DNA from: Panagrolaimus kolymaensis
Lineage: Eukaryota > Nematoda > Chromadorea > Rhabditida > Panagrolaimidae
Direction of reading: 5' to 3'
Assembly (NCBI GenBank): GCA_028622995.1
Contig: JAJQJQ010000002.1
Span: forward strand, 11,780,001-11,844,000
DNA length: 64,000 nt
Made by a program: the position numbers and the translations under genes. Positions 45,597 through 54,304 of the stretch are shown here, one piece after another. The notes under the pieces are model-generated. The model did not search any database, was not told the DNA's origin, and saw nothing but the letters and a program-made list of their open reading frames with translations. Position 1 is the first letter of the stretch. Each line of letters starts with the position of its first letter.

Positions 45597-46118
45597 TTAT
45601 GCATCTTGAGCAGCAGCAGTTTCATCTTGTTGAACTGAGACACCAGTGAAAAATTCAAGGGGATGTTCTTCCATAGCTTTTCGTTCTTCGGGAGTATAAT
45701 CATCCACGATGTTTAGGAATCGCTGAATTTCACTGATTTCCATATTTTCGAGTTTATGAAGAGTGAAATCCCCGGCGGCTTCAAGAAAGCGTTGAGAATC
45801 AAGGAAATCAGCTTTCCAAGTTAAATCTTTGAATTCTTGTTCGCTCATTTTACCAAAAAATTCATTTGTCCATTCAGTGTCTTTTTCAGCGGTGGCAGAA
45901 GCAAAATGTTCGTGGAGTTCTACAAATTGCTTAAGTTGAGTGGGAGTCATATCTACTTCGACGGCGTCGCTATTATCCGTGTGTTCAGTGACATTTCGAA
46001 GAATAGAGCAAGCTTCAATAACTCGGGAATCCACTTCAACCGTGAAAGAGGGATCAACCTTTGATTTGAGAGTAAGCTTCGAAGCAGCGGCAGCAGAAAT
46101 AGCAGGAATGGCAGCCAT
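45597..46118 (-). CDS. skr: SKP1-related protein, second copy
   Basis: Intronless 173-residue frame, clearly paralogous to the 44498 gene. It has the same BTB-like half (KLTLKSKVDPSFTVEV, SRVIEACSIL) and F-box-binding half (FKDLTWKADFLDSQRFLEAAG, IQRFLNIVDDYTPEERKAMEEH). It differs by an Ala-rich N-terminus and a QQDETAAAQDA tail. Its 3' 233 bases are repeated without a mismatch at 50079-50311. A TATA-like CTATATAAG lies about 150 bp upstream. It is presumed to be an SCF adaptor. The inverted arrangement with the first copy points to local inverted duplication. Confidence 0.9.
   Translation of the reverse strand: MAAIPAISAAAASKLTLKSKVDPSFTVEVDSRVIEACSILRNVTEHTDNSDAVEVDMTPTQLKQFVELHEHFASATAEKDTEWTNEFFGKMSEQEFKDLTWKADFLDSQRFLEAAGDFTLHKLENMEISEIQRFLNIVDDYTPEERKAMEEHPLEFFTGVSVQQDETAAAQDA
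45612..45844 (-). repeat. 233-bp segment duplicated exactly at 50079-50311
   Basis: The coding 3' part of this SKP1 copy (from the codons for REQEF/SEQEF through to the Ala-rich tail) is identical base for base to 50079-50311. The similarity ends abruptly at ...TTCTTGTTCG on one side and becomes patchy at the other. Sequence just outside is diverged, which fits recent gene conversion or a very recent copy. Confidence 0.9.
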
Positions 46119-46950
46119 AATTAATAAATAAATAAAATAAAGCTTCTAATAAAAATAATAAAAGTTTTGAAGGGAATAGAAAAGCTGGAGCGATGAAGAA
46201 GAAGTAAACCGAAGAAGTATGATAGTTGGTAATAAAACTGATGAAAAATCAAATGCAATGGCTTGCTTATATAGTAAATTTTTATCTATCAAATTTATTT
46301 TTGTTTATGGCTTTTTGTGATAAATAATGATTAGAAGCGCATTGATAAAAAGCCAAAAGTGAATAGATTATTATTTAAGGGCATTTTTATCTTTTAACTT
46401 AACAGTTCATTTATCATCACGATTGGTTAAACTATTATAGATTTATATAAAAAATGACAAAAAGTTTTAGTTTGTTTCGAAATAACAAAATTTAAATGTC
46501 TCAATATGAAAATTATGTTTTTAATGGCAAATAAAATCAATAACCAACACAGAATTTTTACATCAATAAAAATATTAAAATATAAATTTCCTTTTTAAAT
46601 ATTACAAAAAAATACAAACAGGTTTAAATATGGTTTGTTTTGGCCCTTCAGAATCATTCGTTGCCGAACATTGTAGTTTAAATCAATAAACCTTGTATGC
46701 CTAAATCTTTACTACTTGAACAAAATCATCAATATTAACTTAATCAACCACGAAATTCTTTAGTTCAAAGCTAAAGGCATTTTCTTAAAATCCAAATATT
46801 TTAACAGCATTTTTCTTTATGTAAATTTAATAATCATTTTTTCATAAAAAAAGCCCTTTCATTGACAAAAAGCAAAAATAAAAACATTCATTTTACGAAA
46901 CATTGAGTTTCAACAAATATTTCAATCAAAAAACTTAAACAATTGGAAAA
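46119..46950. other. Divergent spacer, promoters
   Basis: Spacer between a minus-strand SKP1 gene and a plus-strand membrane-protein gene. It is AT-rich and carries no supported gene. The TATA-like element of the SKP1 gene is at 46266-46274. Confidence 0.5.
46266..46274 (-). promoter_or_regulatory. TATA-like element of the second SKP1 gene
   Basis: CTATATAAG on the minus strand, about 150 bases before the start codon at 46118. Spacing allows a moderately long leader. Confidence 0.4.
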
Positions 46951-48496
46951 ATGGCGAAAGCCGGAGATATCGAACTTGGTGATCTTGGTGAACATGCAGC
47001 TGAACAAGTTCCTACTCCAACTCAATTATTACCACAAAACGATGGTAATCATGATGATATGGCATCACGCCTTATTTTTTCTGAAAAACCTTTACCAAAA
47101 GCAATTTCTTATTTCTTAATTCGACTTGCTATCAATTTATTGTTAAATGGACTTGGTGGCTATGTTTCATTTGTAAGTTATTCGTTATTTTGTTTTCTTC
47201 TTTTTTTTTTGTTGCAAAATACAATATAAGGGAACAACAAAGCTTTCAACGTTAATATATGTTTTTAATTAGAATAAAATAAAAAATTTGAAAGATAAAG
47301 TTTTGGAATTTATCATTTCTCTCTCTCTTTTTGTAATCGCTTTGATATAAGTTAATAATGTTCTAAATTTTCAGGATTTCACAACGGTTCACTTTCTTTG
47401 AATTTGACACCTATTTTTACATTACCCTACGCAACGGATCATTGATATTACATGAGATGTGAAACTAAACAGAAGATGACTCCAACATTCGAATTGATGA
47501 ATTAATGGATTACAAGGACATTTAAAGAAGATGCTTATTGCCATTCAAGCCATCACGACAGCATATTATAATAAAGATACTACCACAATATTGGTTAACT
47601 AATGGCGGTGGTTGAAAATGGTTTATATTCATATCTTGTTGTAAACTTAAGCAACACATTATTGTTGTTAAACTACGACCCATGCTAAAAGCAAATAAAG
47701 GGGAGAGATTTACGGATTTTAAAAGTATACTTTTTTAAAAATGGGAAATTAGTAAAAAAGATTCCATTCTATAAAGCTTTATTGATATTCATTTATTCTT
47801 GATAACCATAACTATAATAATTAACTATAATTTTTGATTTGATTTTTAGGCTTCATTTGAATTTTTTGCAATTAACATGGCTGGCACTGAAGCTCTTTCA
47901 TATTGTTTTGGTGGAATTATTATGTTACAAAGTTCTTGTTTGTTATCAGCTTTAACAATTCTTTGTACTGTGATCCATTATCAACGTAAAAAAGCTTTTG
48001 AAAGTCACAAATTTGAATTAATTTTCAATTTCTATACGGCTCTTGTTGGAAGTATTGCTGTATGCGGAAATCTTCTTTCATTGTTGATTTCTTTTAAAGT
48101 ATATGCGAATATTCGTAAGTTATTAGATTACTATAAAAATGTTTTGAATTAAATGACTACTTTATAGGCTGGAAAAATGATCCAAAGTTTGGACATATGA
48201 TTGTTGTTGCATCATGTATTGCTTCAGTTATATATGGTATTGATTCGTCATTGCCATCTGGTAAAATTCTTTCTTCATCAATGATTTGTATGGCTGTTGA
48301 TGCATGCATTGGTATTATGATGCTTATATTGAATGTTGGATTTGAAGCATGGATTTCAGCTTTAGAATTGGTATTATATTTTCTTGGATTCTTTATCGCT
48401 GCTTTTGGTTTAACATGCTTGTATCATCGAAAAGATGTAAAGAAATGGCTTCAACGTGTTAAAATTCAATGCATTGAAGCATTTAATAATGCCTAA
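46951..48496 (+). CDS. Multi-pass membrane protein, unknown family
   Basis: Three exons (46951-47172, 47850-48114, 48168-48496) close to 271 residues. A polar, acidic N-terminus (AGDIELGDLGEH) precedes about six hydrophobic segments: ISYFLIRLAINLLLNGLGG, a segment around CFGGIIML, SCLLSALTILCTVI, ALVGSIAVCGNLLSLLISF, MIVVASCIASVIYG, CIGIMMLILNVGFEAWI and ALELVLYFLGFFIAAFG. The tail is basic (HRKDVKKWLQRVK). I do not recognise the family; it may be a nematode-specific transporter-like or receptor-like protein. The first intron (677 bp) is far longer than the others and contains unusually complex sequence at 47380-47700. Confidence 0.78.
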
Positions 48497-48626
48497 TAAT
48501 AATATTTTTTTGTGAAATAAAGCTTATAATATCAAAAATACCAATGTTTGCTGCCGCCATATCAATCATTATTGAAGAAAGAGTTTTACCAGAAGAAGCA
48601 TGTATGAATATCAAAAATTGAATTTA

Positions 48627-49564
48627 TTATTGAATCGTCTTCCTCCTCCACATTTTAAAATCAGTATTATAAATAAGAACAACAAAAAAAACAATAACCA
48701 AAATTAATGGAATCCAAAATATTGTGCAAAAGTCGCTACACTTCACTTGATTTTGATTTTTAATTGCATTTAAATCATAAACAAAAGAAAGTTGGATTTG
48801 CTTTTTTCCGTTCACTGCAGTTTCTATTTTTCCTGTTACATTTCCAATTTGACCTGAAAATACATACTTTTTGTTAAATAAGTTTAGTTATTTTAAGTTT
48901 AAAATTGAATTTGAAAGTTAAATAAAATACCATTAATTTTGATATTTGGATTATCATTAAAAACAAAATATCGTAATTCATTATTACAATTTTTTGTGAT
49001 AAATCCTTTAAAATCTTTCCATCCATAAGTTTTTGCAAGATTTATTTTAGGATAAAACATTTGTTTTTGATGTGGTTGAATTTGATCCCAAATATTTTCA
49101 TTATCTATGATTGTAAATTTTCGAGAATGATATTCCACAATTATTTGTGGACCGAAAACTTCCACTCGAATTATGCATTCTTTAAACTCCGTGTGAATGG
49201 AAAATTCATTTTTTGGGGATAATTTTTTTACTTTGATTTCTAAAAAAAATTTGAATTAAAATTCAATCAAAAATATTAGCAACTTTAATTTAAATAATAT
49301 TAGAATCGGCTTTTTTGATTCTCCCAATTTTAAATAACCTCTCCAAATTCGTTCCTTACCTTCATTTTCAGAAATCAGATTGACAAAATAATTTGAATCA
49401 ATATCAAATTTAAGAATCATTATGTTATCGTCTAATTGAGATTTAGCTTGGATATTTACAGAAAAATTAATATCATTAACAGAATATTTTTTAGTTTCAC
49501 AAATTTTATCTTTTTGAATTACAACATTTTGTAATCCAATAAAAATTGAAGAAGAAGAGGTCAT
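48627..49564 (-). CDS. Tail-anchored protein, galectin-like pattern
   Basis: Three exons (49360-49564, 48931-49239, 48627-48853) close to 246 residues. It is the intact paralogue of the broken gene at 17919-19112, sharing intron positions and phases, the motifs KNEF, NIWDQIQP, NIKIN and QIQLSF, and a C-terminal membrane anchor (about 216-238, TIFWIPLILVIVFFVVLIY) with a short basic cytosolic tail. No signal peptide is visible, so the protein is probably tail-anchored or non-classically inserted. The beta-rich N-terminal part (FSIHTEFKECIIRVEVFG) recalls a divergent galectin fold, but the sugar-binding residues (HxNxR, WxxE) are not all present. The function is unknown. Confidence 0.78.
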
Positions 49565-50066
49565 AATTCAAATAAATTTTGGGGTTTATTAAAACAAAAA
49601 AATCAGAGACGTTTATGAAGAAAGATAGACTTGGCACACAAAATATATGCAAGAGTGCCATAAATATTTTTAAAATCAATAATTTAAAAAAGGTCACATC
49701 ACTTTCTCCAACCTCGCTGTTGTTTGCTTTTAAAGAAATAGCAGCAGATGATTGGAAAACGAAAAACTACTTCATCATTAATAAAAGTCAATTAAATAAA
49801 TTCCTCCTGAGTCCTTTGGATAAGTTTTATGGAATTATTGTAAACTTATTTTCTACTGCTTTTTAAAAATCTTTTTTTGTTTTCGTTAATAAATGCTTTC
49901 AAAATAAATTTGGTTTTTCTACAAAATAAAAAAGCAACAAGAATATATATATAAAAATTTTCAACAAACTAATAAATAATCAAAAAGAAATGGTACGAAA
50001 ATAAAATATAAAAGCACACTTTTGTTTTCAATAAAAAGAAAGAACAAAAATAAAGTAAAAAATGGT
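49565..50066. other. Intergenic, no gene seen
   Basis: Spacer between the tail-anchored gene and the SKP1 fragment. The frame at 49579-49866 is an antisense or spurious frame with no family resemblance. The segment near 49945-50030 is weakly related to the 3' flank of the 45597-46118 gene. Confidence 0.5.
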
Positions 50067-50311
50067 TTAAGCTTGAGGAGCAGCAGTTTCATCTTGTTGA
50101 ACTGAGACACCAGTGAAAAATTCAAGGGGATGTTCTTCCATAGCTTTTCGTTCTTCGGGAGTATAATCATCCACGATGTTTAGGAATCGCTGAATTTCAC
50201 TGATTTCCATATTTTCGAGTTTATGAAGAGTGAAATCCCCGGCGGCTTCAAGAAAGCGTTGAGAATCAAGGAAATCAGCTTTCCAAGTTAAATCTTTGAA
50301 TTCTTGTTCGC
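50067..50311 (-). pseudogene. 3' half of a SKP1-related gene (fragment)
   Basis: On the minus strand this reads EQEFKDLTWKADFLD and onward through the F-box-binding half to a stop at 50067-50069, with a tail ending AAPQA. It has no start codon or N-terminal half. Its first 233 bases match the 45597-46118 gene exactly. The break falls immediately after the codons for KMS, the same protein position at which the SKP1 part of the chimera at 50863-51354 ends. So this could be the other half of the gene that the spectrin segment interrupted, later converted by the neighbour copy, or a separate recent copy. No promoter or start is visible. Confidence 0.88.
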
Positions 50312-50862
50312 GGTTGAAATTAATTTATAGCTTTTTATTTTTTGGATTAACCCATTTTTTTTTTGACTTTTCCTACTTTTTTTTAAAACTTTTATTATTA
50401 TTTCGATCATTAAGCGTAATCCGCAATTCTTTTCTTTTTCAAGAGAATAGAAATTAAATTGTAAAAATTAAAAAAAGATTAGCAAAATATTCAAAGAATA
50501 AAATAGAAGAAATGCAGCAAAAAACTGTCACAAAAAATAAAATATTTTTGTCAAAATGAAGCATTTTTGGTTTTTCATTTCCTTTCCAAAACATTTTCTG
50601 TTTTGGAAGAAATTAATGTTTTCATCATTTATCCCCTTTCAAATTTATGCTATGAATCCTTTGGTTTCGAGTCTAGGCAATTAATTTTGGTCGTTTTTAA
50701 TGTTCCCGAAATTTTCCAAAGGGAAAAAAAATAAATGGATTTTTTTTGCTTGCAAAATATTATAAATATAAAAAACAATGACAACAAAAAATGAAGAAAG
50801 AATCAAAGACTTTATGAAAATTTGCTTAAACAAAAAAAAACACAAATATTAAGAAATTAGTT
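50312..50862. other. Spacer between SKP1 fragment and chimera
   Basis: 550 AT-rich bases. If the chimera arose by insertion into a SKP1 gene, this is the remaining inserted DNA downstream of the spectrin-derived exons. I could not see convincing similarity to the region after the real spectrin stop codon beyond T-rich runs. Confidence 0.45.
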
Positions 50863-51354
50863 TTAATTTTGGAATATTTCTTTCACAAATGTTTCATAAT
50901 CGAGTGAGCCTAGAATTGTGTTATCTGTTCCAGCTTCAATATATGGATTCATTCGTTCAATACAATATTCAATTTGTTCAAGGGTAAAATTCTAAAAATA
51001 GTTATTTCTGCATATTTAAATTATTTTTTGTCTTACACCATAAAGTTCTTCACAAGTTACATAGGAACGATTATCACTTGACATTTTCTTAAAAAAATCT
51101 TTCACCCATTCAGAATTTTTTCCAATTGTAAATGGAAATAATTCATAAAATTCGATAATTTCTAAAAGTAATTTTGGAGTCATGTCTACTTCAATAATTT
51201 CGTCGCTGCCGCCGCTATTATTTCCTCCTTTATTTTTTTCGTCGATAGCTTTTTTAAGAATCGAGCATGATTCAATTATTCGAGAATCAACATTTTCAAC
51301 AATAAATGTTGGATCAGTTTTTGAGCGAAGATTGAAGAATGTTGAAGTTTCCAT
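50863..51354 (-). CDS. SKP1 N-half / alpha-spectrin C-terminal EF chimera
   Basis: Two exons (51037-51354, 50863-50991) close to 148 residues. Residues 1-92 are SKP1-like: NLRSKTDPTFIVENVDSRII, ESCSILKK, a Gly/Asn/Ser insertion, EVDMTPKLL and FFKKMS. The same exon continues without a break into RSYVTCEELYG, the counterpart of [11 protein letters not shown] in alpha-spectrin (54488-54635 exon). It then uses the same GTAAGAC donor. The last exon is 129 nt, exactly as in spectrin, and reads [17 protein letters not shown] against spectrin [17 protein letters not shown]. The protein keeps the cullin-facing BTB half and lacks the F-box-binding half. It gains the spectrin C-terminal EF-hand piece. 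The open frame despite about 80% divergence suggests selection; expression is unproven. Confidence 0.85.
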
Positions 51355-52383
51355 ATTTTTTATGTAAATTATTTAATAAAAACAAGAAAAACAGAGGTAT
51401 TTTGGAGCAAAAGAATAATACTTAACCAATTTAAAAAAAATCAATATTTTTTAAGCATTAAAAAAAAACGAAAAAAGAAGTGAAAAACATATATATTTTT
51501 TGTGTCTTGTTCCAGGTTTTAGCTGATAAGGATTGGAAAAATATGTTTATTCAAGAAATGATATTCTATTTTCATTAATCACTAAAATTGCAAAAAATTA
51601 GTGAAGTGAAAGGGATTCATGGAAAAAAAATAGTTCTTGTAAGACGCATAATATTGATTTAACAAAAATGTAAGAAAAAATTTTGGATTACAGCGCCGCT
51701 AAATTTTTTTCACAATTTTAACACTATTCTTTGAATCATTTTTCTTGGTAAAAAAATACATATTTTTTCAATATTTCAATTTCTGGACGATTTCTATTAA
51801 TTAATAAAAAACAATAACAAAATTATTTTCAGTGTTTTTATTCAAAACAATATAAATTTTTTCCCTGTGCTTTTGACAAATGTAAAGATATTCATATTTT
51901 TCTTTTTCTTTTATTTCTTTTTTTTTATTAACGGGTTTGTGGAAATTTTATTATTATTTTTTATTTTGGATATTTGTAACATAAATTATGAATTTGTTTG
52001 TGAACAAAGTCATAGCTGCCAACTAATTTTGTTATAATTACAAGCGCAAATATATCTTTTAATTATTTATTAAATTTTCTTTTGTTTTTTATTCTTTTTC
52101 ACAATTACCTTATACATATTCTTTTTTTCCTTGATCATAAATATTGGCAATAAAAAGTACAAACCTTTTTTGCGTCACTAACCTCGAACTTCATTAATTA
52201 TTACAAGTTTAAAAAAATTCTGATTAGCAGAATGAAGAAAGCACAAACATAAAAAAAGAAAAGATAACCATTTTTAAGGTGCAGACAACTCGGGTTTAGC
52301 TTATAAAAAGATGTAAACAAAGTTCAATAAAAGAACTTATTTTTTAAATAAAATTTTTTTTATAAATATTTTTGTAATTCCAG
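51355..52383. other. Divergent spacer, no gene seen
   Basis: AT-rich spacer between the chimera and the SNTX-like gene. AATTCCAG at 52376-52383 directly precedes the ATG of the next gene, looking like a trans-splice (SL) acceptor. Nothing else is supported. Confidence 0.5.
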
Positions 52384-53716
52384 ATGTTGAGTGTTCTAGC
52401 ATTAGGTAGACCTGCTAATTTTGGCGATCTTTATAATGCTAACACAAATGAATTTACTGGAACTAATGTTGTATATGGGTTAGTTTGAAAGATTTTTAAA
52501 AACCCCCTTCATAGACATGGGATAAGCACTAGATATTAAAGGATCAGGAAATTATATCCAAAATAATATGAATAATTCTCAATTTATACAATGCAATTAT
52601 ATATTGAGAACCACAACCAAAAAAGAAAGTTTTAATCCAAAATTGGAAGCTTTGAAAGACTATTTTGATTTTTCTGGAATTCATGGTGCCACTCACGTTG
52701 TTACGGGAATTCAATATGGTGGAAATGTAGTTGTTTCAATGATTTCAAAATCTAGCGAAATCAAAAATGAAAGCGAATTTAAAGGAAATTTGGAAGCAAA
52801 ACTAAAAAGTTTCTTTGAAGGAAATATTTCACGTGAAACACAAGGTTTCGGAAATATAAATGATAATGAAATCGGAATTATTGTTGAATCCGATGCTAAC
52901 AAAGAAGAAGGTGATGACCTAACAAGTTTAGAAGGAGCTAAAAAATTTGTTGAAAATTTTGGTGAACGTTTAAAAAAATACAATAATGGAAAAGGTATTC
53001 AAATTAGTTTTGAATTAACTCCATTAAAAACTATCCTCGAATATCACAGTGATGAAATTATTGATGGTTATGAATATGTGACTCTCGAACAAAATGTTAT
53101 TTTAGAATTTACCCAACTTCTCTCCAAAATCGAAGATATTAAAAATGAAGTGGATGAACGAATTTTTAAATTGGAAGAAAATCGAAGATATTTTGCCCGA
53201 AAAGATCAAGATTGGTGGAACGAAAAAAAGAATAAATTTGAAATAATGGTTGCAACGAGTCATGCAGAAATAGAAAAAACTTATAAATTATACCAAAATG
53301 ACACTACCGTTGCACATGAAAACTTGGTCAAACAACAAGAAAATGTCAAAAAACAAAAAGAGAATGTTGCAGATTTCATTTTAGAATCAGAAAAATTTCT
53401 TGTAAAGTTAGCTTTTATTAAAGAAGTCGAAAGTTTTAACATTGAATATATTACTGAAGAAAGTCGGTTTGCTCATTATAAATTAAAAGAAAAATCATTA
53501 TATATAACTTTATACTCAGATTATTATTATTATAAAAATTCATATTCTGTCCTTCGAACAATTCTTTTAGAAGTAAAAAATAATACTTATTCGGATAAAG
53601 TGTATATTTTTGTAGATGCTGAAATTCTTGAGGATATGCTTAAAAGAGAATTTAAAAAGGACAATTTAAACGATTTCGTTTATCAAGTAATTATGCCTGA
53701 TGGAAAGATCCTTTAG
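52384..53716 (+). CDS. SNTX/MACPF-like family protein, N-terminal join unresolved
   Basis: A long exon, open from at least 52550 to the stop at 53714-53716, holds THVVTGIQYGG and FKGNLEAKLKSF, followed by a FVENFGERL/FELTPL block. These are hallmarks of the stonustoxin-type N-terminal (MACPF-like) domain, a family that also contains many non-toxic proteins in animals. A putative first exon at 52384 reads LALGRPANFGDLYNA, the family's typical opening. The C-terminal 200 residues are helical (KKNKFEIMVATSHAEIEK) and then a novel Tyr-rich region. I could not join the two exons in phase: the available donors are phase 0 or 2, while the acceptors need phase 1. A missed exon, a non-canonical site or decay is possible. 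A pore-forming role is not implied. Confidence 0.65.
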
Positions 53717-54304
53717 TGTTCTTAAGTTCTAGCAAAATTTGGTCTCTTATATGCAATAAATATTTAAAAATACAATATTTTGTCAACCATAGCATTAAAG
53801 CTGCCCAATTTCTTTTTCCTTGTATTCTTAATCTTTACATTGGTACTTACTTATTTGTTATCTTGACCCCTACTATATTTTGTATCCCTTTCAAACAATA
53901 TTTTAATTTTTCATTAATTACAAAAAATAAATTTTTCTATTTAATAAATTTATTAGCAATAAGCACACTACTACAATAAAAAGTTTAAAATAAGATACCA
54001 TAGAAATTTTAGCAGCCATTGTGATTGAATTTTGAATTGTTGTTGAAGGATTATTAATTCAAAAAAAACAGCCGCTTTTTTCTATTTTTTTTAATTAAAG
54101 TTAAGGTGAACGGCAGCTTTTTTCTTTGGAAAAAGATTCGTAAAATAAATTAAATAATTAATTAATAAGCTGTTTTTTTAAAGGCCAGAAAAAAAGAAGG
54201 AATAATATACTGGTGAAAAAAGAGTTTTCGTTTTTTAAGAAAAAAGTTTTAAAAAAATTACAACAAGCAAAAAAAAAAGAAAGAAAGAATTTTAATTAAA
54301 TATT
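53717..54304. other. Convergent spacer, no gene seen
   Basis: Holds the 3' UTRs of the SNTX-like gene and of alpha-spectrin. AT-rich. The frame at 53716-53979 is hydrophobic and unsupported. Confidence 0.5.

Noticed and set aside
45509..50170. Near-identical minus-strand frames at 45509-45703 and 49961-50170
   Set aside because: Out-of-frame shadows of the duplicated SKP1 3' segment, not genes.
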